In this document: piece after piece, positions 17,554 to 27,256 of the stretch | Layout: each line of letters begins with the position of its first letter | Position numbering within the stretch: the stretch's first letter is position 1 | Source: an uncultured Treponema sp. | GTDB lineage: Bacteria > Spirochaetota > Spirochaetia > Treponematales > Treponemataceae | Assembly: GCA_937893155.1 (NCBI GenBank) | Contig: CALBGU010000081.1 | Coordinates: 10,743 to 74,742 of the forward strand | Length of the DNA stretch: 64,000 nt | Direction: 5' to 3' | Program-made: the position numbers and the translations under genes | The notes under the pieces: model-generated | Told to the model about the DNA's origin: nothing | The model's database searches: none | The model's input: the letters and a program-made list of their open reading frames with translations, nothing else

Positions 17554-19263
17554 TTAGCGCGAATGCAAAAAAGATTCGATTTGAGGGCGGATTTCCAAAA
17601 ACGAGGCAACAAGCACGGGGTCAAAATGCGTGCCGGCGCCCTTTGCAATGATATTAAATGCGCTTTCGGCATTGAGCGAAAATTTATACGACCGCTTTGC
17701 CACCAGCGCGTCAAACACGTCTACCACCGCCATAATGCGCGCAGGAAGCGGGATTTCGCTGCCGATAAGCCCGTCTGGATAGCCTAAACCGTCGAAACGC
17801 TCGTGATGATAGTTCGCCACATTTTCCGCCATCGCGATAAGCCGTTTGTTTCCGCTTTCTGCAAGGATTTTTCCCGCAATTTCGCGCCCAAACACCGTGT
17901 GCATTTTCATAATCTCAAATTCTTCGTCTGAAAGAGCGTCTTTTTTGTTCAAAATCACATCGGAGATTTTGATTTTGCCGATGTCGTGCAAAAGGGACGC
18001 ATCGCCCATCAGCGAAATAAACTCCTCATCGATTTCGTCCTTGAAAAGTCCCTTTGCAAAAAGGTGTTCCGAAAGCATAATCGCATAAATCTTCGTGTTG
18101 CGAACGTGTTCGCCCGTACATTCATCGCGACTTTCAATCATCGTTGCCAGATTTTCAATCACGTTTTCCTGCAATTTTATCAAATCGTGCGTTTTATTTT
18201 TGATGATTTCGGTCTGTTCACGCACTTTTTCTTCTAGTAAATCGCGATAATCATTGATGACACTCTGATTTTGCTCCAAAAGCTGCGCGTAAGAACTAGA
18301 TTTTCGCCGATTGAGCAAATTTGACACATAAAAAAGCGCAATGAACATAATATGTGCCAAGAAAATAATAATTTTGAGCACCATTTTGCCGCGAATTCGG
18401 TAAAAAAGTTCTGTTTGCTTAAAAATGAGCACAAAAAAATACTCTCCCTGCAAACATTTATGGAACACCGTGCAGTCCGTGCCGCTTATTTTGGTATCAA
18501 AAACGCCGCTCAAGCCCTTGTACACCGCTCCCAGCATCATACGAACATTGTCGCGCAGAGAATATTCGTCTCCATTCTTGCCGGCAGCCACCGCGCTGTC
18601 GCCGATTGTACAAACCGCCGTGCTATCTCGGTTGACCAACACGCACCACGCATTTTTCCCAAGATAAAAACGCGAGAGCGTCTCCGTAATGTCGTCTAAC
18701 TCAACATCAAAAGCCAGCACGCTCACCCCGTCCGTCAGTTCCTTTGCCGCGGTCAGCACCAGATGCTGTGATTTTCCGACCCGCTGCAACACGGTAACCG
18801 CTTTGCCGTTCGCCGCCCGTGCTTTTTTGTACCAGACCGCATCTTCGACAGAGTTCCCGTACTTTGCATTGACGCATTTTCCATTGATGTAGCCATAAAA
18901 CGTGCCTTTGAGCGTGCTGTTTTGCTTGAACGCAGTCAGCGATATGCTTTTTTCGCGCAAAAAACCTTCAAGCGAATGTGTTTTCCTTGAAAAAATGAAC
19001 GCTTCAGAGTCTTGCGCAACCACCGCGAGGGCATCCATCGCCTCGGTCAAAAAATCTTCAAATGGATGTGCGATATTATTCAGAAGGGAAATGCCCGCGT
19101 CAATCTCATAGGACTTTGTTGCGTGAAAAAAAAACACACCGCCGAAAAACAACACAGAAATCAGAACCGCAATCGACAAAAACAAGGTAAAAATTCCCAT
19201 TTTTGTATTCATTTTTTTATTCGCGGCGGAATGAAATTCCGAAAAATCATTGTTTTCAGACAC
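17554..19263 (-). CDS. Membrane HD-GYP cyclic-di-GMP phosphodiesterase with extracytoplasmic sensor
   Basis: 569 aa from a GTG at 19263, which has AGGAG 7 bp upstream. Longer in-frame starts lack such a site. Layout: a membrane segment (about 25-45, GIFTLFLSIAVLISVLFFGG), a Cache-like periplasmic domain of about 220 residues, a second membrane segment (VLKIIIFLAHIMFIALFYV), a coiled stretch (LLEEKVREQTEIIKNKTHDL), then HD-GYP. Catalytic parts are complete: HVRNTKIYA, SLLHDIGK, HERFDGLGYPDGLIG and DVFDALVAKRSYK. It should break down c-di-GMP in response to an outside ligand. The downstream antiporter pair is a separate unit. Confidence 0.93.
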   Translation of the reverse strand: MSENNDFSEFHSAANKKMNTKMGIFTLFLSIAVLISVLFFGGVFFFHATKSYEIDAGISLLNNIAHPFEDFLTEAMDALAVVAQDSEAFIFSRKTHSLEGFLREKSISLTAFKQNSTLKGTFYGYINGKCVNAKYGNSVEDAVWYKKARAANGKAVTVLQRVGKSQHLVLTAAKELTDGVSVLAFDVELDDITETLSRFYLGKNAWCVLVNRDSTAVCTIGDSAVAAGKNGDEYSLRDNVRMMLGAVYKGLSGVFDTKISGTDCTVFHKCLQGEYFFVLIFKQTELFYRIRGKMVLKIIIFLAHIMFIALFYVSNLLNRRKSSSYAQLLEQNQSVINDYRDLLEEKVREQTEIIKNKTHDLIKLQENVIENLATMIESRDECTGEHVRNTKIYAIMLSEHLFAKGLFKDEIDEEFISLMGDASLLHDIGKIKISDVILNKKDALSDEEFEIMKMHTVFGREIAGKILAESGNKRLIAMAENVANYHHERFDGLGYPDGLIGSEIPLPARIMAVVDVFDALVAKRSYKFSLNAESAFNIIAKGAGTHFDPVLVASFLEIRPQIESFLHSR

Positions 19264-19425
19264 TTTTTTTCTCCTGCTGTTCGCTAAAACAAGCAAGCAC
19301 TGTTTTCTTTTGATTATTTTCAGTAGTATAGCACATCTTTTTTGCCTTATGCTAGCGTTCGCAAGGATTATTTTTCTCACAGATGCTCAAAAACACCGTG
19401 CATTTGCCCTTTGCACACACAAAAA

Positions 19426-20175
19426 TTATATCTCCTCAATGTGCGAAACGTATTCCAGCGTGGAAAGAGCGGCAATAATCTCGCGGTGCGACTTATACTT
19501 TTTTAATTCATCGCTGGAAATCGAAATCGCGATAGAATACACGCTCAAGCCTGAGTTCGCGTAAGCAGGATTCATCTCTATTGCGTCAATTTTTAGCCCT
19601 AAGCGGCGGATTGTGGTAACAAAATTTTGCAGGTTAAGCGAATTCTTGAGTTCGAGATGTATTTCAAAATGATTGGAACGGTTTTTCAAATAGAATTCAA
19701 GCTCCGGCAATTTTGACAAACAGAAAAGCAGCGCAACAAACGCCGTTACTGAAAGCGTATATTGCCCAGCACCGATTGCGATGCCCAAAAAACAACTCGC
19801 CCAGAGCGAAACCGACGTGGTTAAGCCCATAATTTGATTGCGGGAAGAGAAAAACAGCGTGCGGGTGGAGATTCTTGCCGACGAAACGACTGCCGCCGCC
19901 GAAAGAATGAACAAATTGCTTTTGTATTGAGAACCGATGCAGATGTCGAGAAGCATTGCCAGCGTGCCCGAGAGCGTAACCACGATGAAAGTGCGGAATC
20001 CTGCCGAATGGCGTTTGCTACTGCGCTCCCAACCGATAATCGCTGACAAAAAAAGTGATAATCCCAGCCGTAAAACAAGCGCTCCGACCGTAAGTTCTGC
20101 TGCCCAACTGCCTAAAACGTGGGCAATAGGGTCAGAGGTACTGAATAAAATCGTTGAGATTTTCTCTTCGTTCAT
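19426..20175 (-). CDS. MgtC/SapB-family membrane protein
   Basis: 249 aa. The N-terminal half has four membrane segments with the MgtC landmarks LRLGLSLFLSAIIGWERSSK, RTFIVVTLSGTLAMLL and ARISTRTLFF (a variant of the usual GAG-rich stretch). The C-terminal third is a soluble ACT-like domain (EIHLELKNSLNLQNFVTTI through SHREIIAALSTLEYVSHIEE). MgtC proteins affect ATP synthase and ion balance rather than transporting Mg2+ themselves. It overlaps the antiporter gene by 4 bp (ATGA), so the two are translationally coupled and may act together in ion homeostasis. Confidence 0.85.
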   Translation of the reverse strand: MNEEKISTILFSTSDPIAHVLGSWAAELTVGALVLRLGLSLFLSAIIGWERSSKRHSAGFRTFIVVTLSGTLAMLLDICIGSQYKSNLFILSAAAVVSSARISTRTLFFSSRNQIMGLTTSVSLWASCFLGIAIGAGQYTLSVTAFVALLFCLSKLPELEFYLKNRSNHFEIHLELKNSLNLQNFVTTIRRLGLKIDAIEMNPAYANSGLSVYSIAISISSDELKKYKSHREIIAALSTLEYVSHIEEI

Positions 20176-21629
20176 CTTCTTCTCCTTTTCGCAGACTTCC
20201 GCAAACTATTCGCCCGCTGGCGACCCTCAGAAATCTTGCCGAGACGCTCTTCCCACACCGCGTGAGCGTGCGTTTCAGCTGCTTCGGTGTATGCCGCCTC
20301 CTCTTCATTGACCGTGTGAACAGGAAGTTCCTCTTGAATCTTGTGAATACGCTCAATGAGCAGTTCCAGCTCGCTTTTTTGCCCGCCGTCCTCGGCAGTT
20401 TCGTTCACACTCACCAACTCCTCAAGTTTGGTTGAATAGGATTTAGACAAAAACAACGATAACTTTGCGCAGGCAGGACCAATTAACTCGTACAACACGC
20501 TTGACGCAAGAATAATCGTCTGCAACGCATTGCCCGTCTCCCCTCCCAGCGCGCGCGCCCCGAGCGCAGCAAGACCAATCGCCACTCCCGCCTGCGGAAT
20601 AAGGGCAAGACCAAGATAATTCCTCGTTGTCTCAGCCTTTTTTACCATAAAACAGCCCATAAATGCCCCAAAATACTTTCCGACAATGCGCACAAAAAAG
20701 TAAATCACGCCGATTGCAAGCAAGGGAACGCTGCCGACAGTCCCAGACGACACAAGCGCGCGCAAATCAAACGACAAACCAGAGCGCACAAAGAAAATCA
20801 GCAGAATGGGAGGGCTAAAATACGCCAGCTGCTTAAATAACTTGCTGTCGTCCGTCAAATTTATGTACGCCATTCCCATTGACATACAGCCCAAAAGCGG
20901 AGAAACATTGAACACCGTGCAAATTGCACAAAAGGCAAAGAGGAGCGCAACCGAAATTATCAATCTATTGTCGCTGGACCTCTTGGGCGCAAGCAAAAAC
21001 TTGAGAAACAGCCCGAAAAGAAAGCCCAAACAGAGCACCAGCGCATTCGACAGAATCGGAAAAATGATTCTGCCAAGCGAAAATGCCTCTCCCGTCGCCG
21101 AGGAAATAGCCACCGAAATCGCCACGCTGTAGGCAAGCAGCCCGACAATGTCGTCGAGCGCAACAACCTGCAAGAGCGTCTCCACAAAATCGCCTTTTGC
21201 ACCTGTTTGCCTGATTGTCATCATCGTGGAAGCAGGCGCGGTGGCTGACGCGAGCGCAGAAAGCACAATGGAAAAGGCAATATTCAAGCGCAACACAAAA
21301 TAACAGACCACAAAAACGGCAACCGAAGCCATCAACGCCTCAAACAGCGTTATAATAATGACCTTCGCACCGTTTTTCTTGAGCGTCTCCAGCCGAAAAA
21401 ACTCGCCCGTGCTAAACGCGATGAATGCCAGCGCAATGTCGGGCAGAAAATCAGTTGCAGAAACGATATTCTGAGGAATAAGATTAAAACAAAATGGTCC
21501 AATCAATATGCCCGCGATAATGTAAGCCGTAACGTTCGGTAGGCGCAGCTTTTTTGTAACGCGCGTCATTAAAAAACCAGAGAGCAATATGATTGATATG
21601 GATAAAATAGCAGAATCCGCGTGTCCCAT
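20172..21629 (-). CDS. Cation:proton antiporter (Kef/Nha type, CPA2-like)
   Basis: 485 aa with about twelve membrane segments and a C-terminal basic cytoplasmic tail of about 90 residues (HAVWEERLGKISEGRQR then a KSAKRRRR end). The ion-exchange core shows VVALDDIVGLLAYSVAIS (paired acidic residues in a membrane helix) and SALASATAPASTMMTI. The start at ATG 21629 (MGHADSAIL) puts the first membrane segment at the N-terminus. An upstream in-frame ATG at 21719 would add 30 basic residues. TATAAT sits 7 nt before the chosen ATG, with no ribosome binding site. The ion (Na+ or K+) is not known. Confidence 0.88.
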   Translation of the reverse strand: MGHADSAILSISIILLSGFLMTRVTKKLRLPNVTAYIIAGILIGPFCFNLIPQNIVSATDFLPDIALAFIAFSTGEFFRLETLKKNGAKVIIITLFEALMASVAVFVVCYFVLRLNIAFSIVLSALASATAPASTMMTIRQTGAKGDFVETLLQVVALDDIVGLLAYSVAISVAISSATGEAFSLGRIIFPILSNALVLCLGFLFGLFLKFLLAPKRSSDNRLIISVALLFAFCAICTVFNVSPLLGCMSMGMAYINLTDDSKLFKQLAYFSPPILLIFFVRSGLSFDLRALVSSGTVGSVPLLAIGVIYFFVRIVGKYFGAFMGCFMVKKAETTRNYLGLALIPQAGVAIGLAALGARALGGETGNALQTIILASSVLYELIGPACAKLSLFLSKSYSTKLEELVSVNETAEDGGQKSELELLIERIHKIQEELPVHTVNEEEAAYTEAAETHAHAVWEERLGKISEGRQRANSLRKSAKRRRR

Positions 21630-21839
21630 GCTATCTATTATAATTCTTTTTTGATAAATTAACACTGTTTTTCTGTATTTTTTGAAAAAAAATGCACTCA
21701 TACATTCTATTTTCGCCAAAATTCATTTTGCAATCGCCATAAAACAATGGATAAAAGTTCCGTATTGCAATACGGAAGCCGTCTTTTTAGCCGTCTCCGT
21801 TTCTTTTAGTGCGCAAAAAGACTATCCGCAACGCGCAAA

Positions 21840-21869
21840 TTGACATATCGTATCACAAAAAGCCATAAT
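21840..21869 (+). promoter_or_regulatory. Promoter-like sequence before the TetR remnant
   Basis: TTGACA (21840-21845), an 18-bp spacer and CATAAT (21864-21869). The transcript would begin near 21876, just inside the open frame of the regulator remnant. Confidence 0.45.
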
Positions 21870-21871
21870 GA

Positions 21872-22405
21872 CAGCGAACAGCACACGATTTTGAGTGCAA
21901 AAAAGGTAATTTTACGGAAGAAACAACGACTCCGCACACAAAAGAACGTATTTTGCAGATTGCAACGGCAGAATTTTTGGAAAAAGGTTTCCGCGGCGCA
22001 AGTTTACGAGCCATTGTTAAAAATGCAGGTGTTACCACTAGCGCGTTTTACGGTTATTTCAAAAACAAAGAGGAGATTTTTGACGCAATTGTATCTCCCC
22101 ACGCAACAGAATTGATAAAAATCTTTCAAAAATACCTCAATGCGTTTTTAGCATTGCCCAAAACAGCGTGGAAAACCGATAACAGCCGCTTTGCACACGA
22201 CGGAATGCGTGAAATGTACGATTATGCCGAAAAAAATAAAACGGCGTTTCAGTTAATCCTCACTGCTGCGGCGGGAACGCGCTGGGAACACTATCTGCAC
22301 GACATTGTTCAGCAAGAAATTGACATCACGCACCGCTTTTATGCTTCCATCAAAACAGAAAGAAACTCTGCACGGTGTTTTTATTCTTTTTGCAAAACCG
22401 AATAG
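21872..22405 (+). pseudogene. Truncated TetR-family regulator, start and C-terminus lost
   Basis: The frame encodes a good TetR DNA-binding domain (KERILQIATAEFLEKGFRG, then RAIVKNAGVTTSAFYGYF and the KNKEEIFDAIV closing helix) and the first part of a ligand domain up to WEHYLHDIVQQEIDITHRFY. Two faults stand out. Upstream of the helix there is no in-frame ATG, GTG or TTG back to the stop at 21869-21871. The first is a TTG at 21953, already inside helix 1. Downstream the protein stops after about 150-175 residues in RNSARCFYSFCKTE, where a repeat array begins, about 40-50 residues short. It is probably decayed, though an unusual start codon cannot be ruled out. Confidence 0.7.
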
Positions 22406-22545
22406 CATAAAAACACCGAGCAAACATCTTTTTGTAAAACAGAAATGCTCAAAAACATTGTGAAATATGCTTTTCTGCAAGAACTGAATAGTCAAAAACA
22501 CGGTGAAATATGCGTTTCGTAAATGAAAAAAGAATAAATGCGCGT
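22385..22545. repeat. Degenerate 42-43-bp repeat array
   Basis: AAAAACACCGAGCAAACATC, AAAAACATTGTGAAATATGC and AAAAACACGGTGAAATATGC recur at spacings of 42 and 43 bp, mixed with TTTTGTAAAA-type stretches. Looser relatives run on to about 22660. The array replaces the missing end of the TetR gene and fills the 270-bp gap before the outer-membrane protein gene. No gene is visible in it. Confidence 0.6.
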
Positions 22546-22675
22546 GTTTTTATCATTTCCGTTTTTTATAAAAGCGATGATTACGGAGTGAAAATGCTCT
22601 TTTTGTTTTACGGATTATATGGCGCATAGTGTTTTTGTGGTGTGCATTTTTGAAAAAGCGATGAAAACGTGTGTG

Positions 22676-25600
22676 TTAGAACGTTATTTTGACGCTTGCC
22701 GACAAGGTTATGCCTGCGTAGATAAGACTGTCGGACACATTTGAGAATTCTGGGCTGACGACGGTTACAACGGTGAGGTATTTAGAGAAAGCCGCGTCGC
22801 TTTCGTGCGTGTAGACAACGCTTTGTGCGCGTTTATAGCGTGCGTTGGTCGTCGTGGTGGATTTTTTCTGCGACGCAGTGAATTTTAGGCTGTCTATTTT
22901 GGTAACACTGACCGACGACACGTCAAGTGAAGGCTTGCACATTTGTACGAAAGACACCAGCGGGGAAGTTTTGCGTTCCCGTTTGTATGAAAAGGTGCAT
23001 TTTGCGCTCCACGCGTCGTCTGATTCAACCGTTCCTTCTAATGCAGTCTTGAAACTGTCTTTTTTGGAGAAAAAAAACGCCGATGTCAGCTCCGCCGAGT
23101 GAGAAAAGGTGTAATCTTCTGGCGCGGCACGCGGGATTTTGACTGCACTGGAAAAATGTGCGCCGAATTCGTCTTCGTTGTACCATTTGAACAGACGGAG
23201 TGCGCTATACGAGCCTAAAACGTTGTTCGCGCTGTACGAAATCGACGCTTTTGCGTTGTATATATCATTTTTGGTTGACGAAGCAGTGATTTGTCTGGCG
23301 AACGAAGCGTTTATTGAAGACGGAATGACTAAATCCAGAGCGGAATCCGCCGCCGCTCTGCGCCAAGACGCCGCGTAGGTTGCGTAATAGTATTGCGTGG
23401 ACGAGGAAGCACTGCTGCTTTCAAGCATAGTGTCTGCTAGTTTTGTGTTTACTAAATCGTTGCATGGAATTGCCGTGTACAGATACATGCGGTCGGCAGT
23501 CAACAGGTATTTTGCGTCTTCCGTGTATGAGCCGCCCGCATTTACCTTTGCGTTTCCCCCTCCCTCGCGCATATAAGACAGTGAAAACCGCTGTTTTCCG
23601 ATTGTCAGCGGCAAGGTTAAGAGATATTGCGTGTAATCCGTCTGTTTTGCACTTGAGGAAAGCGTGTAGGTGTCTGCGGCTTCGGCGTGGAGTTCAGGGG
23701 TGAATTTTAGCGCATTGAATTTATAGAAAACAGTTGCGTTGCCCGTTGTTTTTCGCTTTTTGGCATCGGATTTTCCTGCGTCGAATTGGAATTTCGTGTT
23801 GTCGGCATAACTTTCGCTGTACTCGGAGCTATAATTCGCCTTGATTTTTTGGTATACAGTTGCCTCCGCCTCAATATGCAGTCTGTCAATATCGCTTTCG
23901 GCGCTCACACAAGCATCTTGCGTCTTGTAAATGGTACTTGCTATCGTCTGGGAAGAGCCTTCAAGGTGTGCAACGGGCAATTCTAAGGCGAGGGAATTGG
24001 ATTTTTTTTGTTTTTTGCCTTCATTGTCCAGCTGATAGGCCTCGCTGAAGTCGAAAATGCCGAAAATTGCATCGTTGGTTTGTGCAAAATGCCCGACGGA
24101 AGAGAACATATAGTTGCTATCGCTTCGGTGCGCCTCGTTTCCGCCAATATCGACTTTCCAAATGCCTATTCCCGCCGCGACGCTTTCGCTTGCCTGTGTC
24201 TTTTTGGTTCCGTTCGACGTGTTGGCGCTCGTTTTTACAAAAAAATCGTGCAAAATCTCCGCGTCGCCAAGGCTTACTATCGCGCCGTCCTTTTGATAAT
24301 TGAGTGTGACAGCGCTTTTTGCGGCAAGGTCTGGCGAAATCTCTGATAAATGAAGTTCATCGATAAAAAAACAGCCCGAATCCGCCCCGTCAGCATTGAG
24401 TTTTACGATGAGTTTTGAGGCAATCACATCAGTGTCAACGCTTGCTCGTCCCGCAAAATCTGAATCCACATAGACTTTTTCGCTTTTTAAGTCCACTTCG
24501 ACTTTGTGCCAGCTGTCTTTGCTCAAATTTTCGCCCGAAATCACACAGTTCACGGCATTTTCGACCTCATCGCTTCCCGCGTCGGTTTGGCGCACGAACG
24601 AAAAGGTCAATGCGTCATCGCTTTCGAGGCTTTGCGTCAAGAAAACATAGAATGCAAGATTTTTGTAGCCCGAAATATCGGTTTCATCGACGTATTGGCT
24701 CAACGTGATGTATGTGTTGCTCGATGAAATGTCCGTTTCTTTTTGCCATTTTATGCCCGCAACGCTGTTGGCGCTCGTGTTGAAGGTGCTGACCGTGCTG
24801 TCGCTGATTGCGCCGACCGATACGCCCCACTCGGCACTGACCGACGCAGGCGTGTCTTCGCGTACCGTGGTGGAAAATCCGTCCGCGCTCACTGCAAATG
24901 AGGTTCCCGCGATTTCAAAAACGCCCGCTTTGAGCTTCCCCGACGCATTTTTTTCCGTGGAAGACGAGGCGACAATGAGCCGCGCGCCAGTAAATGTGCC
25001 GAGAAAGGCGCGGTCTTCGTCGGTTAAGCGTACCGTAACGGTTTGCCAGCCGCTTTCGCCAAGCGAGAACGAGCGCAGGACGTCGGAAGAGGCTTTGCTG
25101 ACCAGCCACGTTGGAATTGCCTCACAGGATTCGGCGGAGAAATCTGCGTCGCTGTTTACGCCGAGCTGCAAGAATATTTCAACGGGTGTGTCGGCGGAAA
25201 ATGCAGACGGATTTTCATTTTTCAAGGCGATGCTAAACGTTTGCGCCGACGCAAGAGCCGTTCCCGCCGAGCCTAAGGCAATCGTTACCGCGCGCCAAGC
25301 GGGATTGTCTGCCGTTGCTCTTATCGCCGAAAAGTTCCAGTCAATCGGGATTGCGTAGCCTGAAACCGCGCTGTCTTTTGTGCCAGAATCAACTGACGCA
25401 CTGTCTTTTTTGCTCTCGGAAAGCTCAATCGGCAGTGAAAATGAGGAGTCCGCGGAGCCAAAAGGGCGAGCGTTGAGCACAGGCTCTATTCCCGCAGGCA
25501 CGGAAACGCCCGCGCTCTCTGACAATGTGTTTGTTTCGGCGCTGTTTTCGTCCATGCCCAGTATGCGATACAGTCCCGTGGTGTTGTCCGTCTCTGCGCT

Positions 25601-27256
25601 CAGTGCGCCGGCAATTTCTATTTCCAGCGAATCACTTTGATAGCGGACGGCGCTTGAAACGGCGGCAAAAGCGGGGCTTGCCGTCGATGCGTCGGCATAA
25701 GATGAGTCAGGGGAATACGACCAGCGCCCTGCAGTGCTTATGTCTGCTGACAATCCTGGGAAAAACTCGTAGCGAAAGCCCGCCGCTCCTGTAACAGCGC
25801 CTGTTGCAGAGTACCCCGTCTCTTCATACCAGATGATACGCACTTTGTCGCCTGCGCCCACCGCAACCGACGGCGTAACATACCCGCTGTCACGGTCGTA
25901 ACGTGCATTTGTGTCGGCGATGTCGTTGATGTAAACAGAAACATCGGCTGCCTTCGTGCCGATTTCATAGCCGACAGTCTCGGTATACGATGTCGTCTGA
26001 ATAATAAGGTCACAATCTTCGGGAAATCCCAGATAAAAGCCCGGGAAACTGTCGGCGAGCGGAAAGCGCGAGGATGCCGCATACGAGGAAGAGTCGGCGT
26101 AAAGCTCGATGAGCGCATTTTCATCGCCGCCCTCCTTGTCGATGACTGCGGCAAGATATACCGCGCTTTCGGTTTTGGTGGATTCTGAAATCACCGCCGC
26201 ATTTACGATGTCGGTCGCCCCCACATCATACAGCGAACACACTGCAAACGGCGAAAAACCCGCGGGGCTTTGCAGCACAAGGGCAAACTCAGATGAAATT
26301 TCCGTGAAAAAATCATACGCATAGCGTTTTATATCCACGGAATGCCCATTTTGCCCAAAAAACGCCTGTACCTCGCCCAAAAAAGAGCCCGCGTCGCCCC
26401 AATCACCGAGCGCACTCTGAATTTCGCTCTGTTTTTTTGTGCGGAACGTTACCAGCACCGCAGGAAGCTCGCCAGAATCCGTGCGCGACGCTTTTGCGCT
26501 GTCAGAAAACGTTATTGTTTGCTCGTGCACGGAAATAATATATTCGTCGGTGTTGAGTTTTCGGAATTTTCGCTTTCCCGCGCGGTAACTTCCGCTGTCG
26601 CTTTCCACAAAAACAGCGTCAATATCACGGATTGCCTCTGCCGGAAGCTCATATTTATAGCCCGTCTCATAGCCAGAAATTGCTATTTCTTGGGTATCTT
26701 CGGCAAAATCTCCGTAAAAAGTGCGGCTCCGCGCCTGCATCATATCGTAACGCAAAACGGTGTCTGCTTTCCATTTTTCGCCTTCAAAATGAAGCAAAAA
26801 TCCTGGAGATTCGTTTTCTCCGCCGCCGATGCTTTTTTGAAACAAATGTATCGAATATTCGCCCGGAAACGTAATGCCGCGATTTGCAATGCGCGCATGC
26901 TTCAAATAACCGTTCCCGATATATCCCGCCGCAATCGTGTTTGTATCAAATTCATCTGCAAAATCCGCCTCGAAATACCACATTCGATTCAGCAAAAAAT
27001 AAATCGACATATCCACATCTTGCGTAAACACAGGACTTTCGGTTGTGGACTCAAAACCGTTGCCGTATCCGCCCGAAATGCCCGCGCCCGTTTCCACCGA
27101 GGAATACCAATGCCCGCGAATATCTAATTCAAGATTTTCATCATTTGAAACAAATTTTGACTGCGCTTTTGCCGAATTAGAAAAAATAATTAAAAACAAC
27201 AAAAAAAACGGCAACAAAAATGATTTTTGCTTAGGCTTCAAAAGCCGTGCTTTCAT
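22676..27256 (-). CDS. Large predicted outer-membrane protein (internal start alternative)
   Basis: 1526 aa if started at the in-frame ATG at 27256. Signal peptide: a basic n-region, the hydrophobic LLPFFLLFLIIF, then a signal peptidase I-like SNSAKA/Q site. The mature protein is Ser-, Asp- and Ala-rich and built mostly of beta strands. Its middle has stretches like carbohydrate-binding jelly rolls (NLAFYVFLTQSLESDDAL, then SGCFFIDELHLSE). The last 400 residues alternate polar and hydrophobic and end in GITLSASVKITF with a terminal Phe, as in outer-membrane barrels. No ribosome binding site is close to 27256 (a GGAG lies 24 bp away). No family is recognised. A very large envelope protein of unknown function. 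Confidence 0.65.
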   Translation of the reverse strand: MKARLLKPKQKSFLLPFFLLFLIIFSNSAKAQSKFVSNDENLELDIRGHWYSSVETGAGISGGYGNGFESTTESPVFTQDVDMSIYFLLNRMWYFEADFADEFDTNTIAAGYIGNGYLKHARIANRGITFPGEYSIHLFQKSIGGGENESPGFLLHFEGEKWKADTVLRYDMMQARSRTFYGDFAEDTQEIAISGYETGYKYELPAEAIRDIDAVFVESDSGSYRAGKRKFRKLNTDEYIISVHEQTITFSDSAKASRTDSGELPAVLVTFRTKKQSEIQSALGDWGDAGSFLGEVQAFFGQNGHSVDIKRYAYDFFTEISSEFALVLQSPAGFSPFAVCSLYDVGATDIVNAAVISESTKTESAVYLAAVIDKEGGDENALIELYADSSSYAASSRFPLADSFPGFYLGFPEDCDLIIQTTSYTETVGYEIGTKAADVSVYINDIADTNARYDRDSGYVTPSVAVGAGDKVRIIWYEETGYSATGAVTGAAGFRYEFFPGLSADISTAGRWSYSPDSSYADASTASPAFAAVSSAVRYQSDSLEIEIAGALSAETDNTTGLYRILGMDENSAETNTLSESAGVSVPAGIEPVLNARPFGSADSSFSLPIELSESKKDSASVDSGTKDSAVSGYAIPIDWNFSAIRATADNPAWRAVTIALGSAGTALASAQTFSIALKNENPSAFSADTPVEIFLQLGVNSDADFSAESCEAIPTWLVSKASSDVLRSFSLGESGWQTVTVRLTDEDRAFLGTFTGARLIVASSSTEKNASGKLKAGVFEIAGTSFAVSADGFSTTVREDTPASVSAEWGVSVGAISDSTVSTFNTSANSVAGIKWQKETDISSSNTYITLSQYVDETDISGYKNLAFYVFLTQSLESDDALTFSFVRQTDAGSDEVENAVNCVISGENLSKDSWHKVEVDLKSEKVYVDSDFAGRASVDTDVIASKLIVKLNADGADSGCFFIDELHLSEISPDLAAKSAVTLNYQKDGAIVSLGDAEILHDFFVKTSANTSNGTKKTQASESVAAGIGIWKVDIGGNEAHRSDSNYMFSSVGHFAQTNDAIFGIFDFSEAYQLDNEGKKQKKSNSLALELPVAHLEGSSQTIASTIYKTQDACVSAESDIDRLHIEAEATVYQKIKANYSSEYSESYADNTKFQFDAGKSDAKKRKTTGNATVFYKFNALKFTPELHAEAADTYTLSSSAKQTDYTQYLLTLPLTIGKQRFSLSYMREGGGNAKVNAGGSYTEDAKYLLTADRMYLYTAIPCNDLVNTKLADTMLESSSASSSTQYYYATYAASWRRAAADSALDLVIPSSINASFARQITASSTKNDIYNAKASISYSANNVLGSYSALRLFKWYNEDEFGAHFSSAVKIPRAAPEDYTFSHSAELTSAFFFSKKDSFKTALEGTVESDDAWSAKCTFSYKRERKTSPLVSFVQMCKPSLDVSSVSVTKIDSLKFTASQKKSTTTTNARYKRAQSVVYTHESDAAFSKYLTVVTVVSPEFSNVSDSLIYAGITLSASVKITF

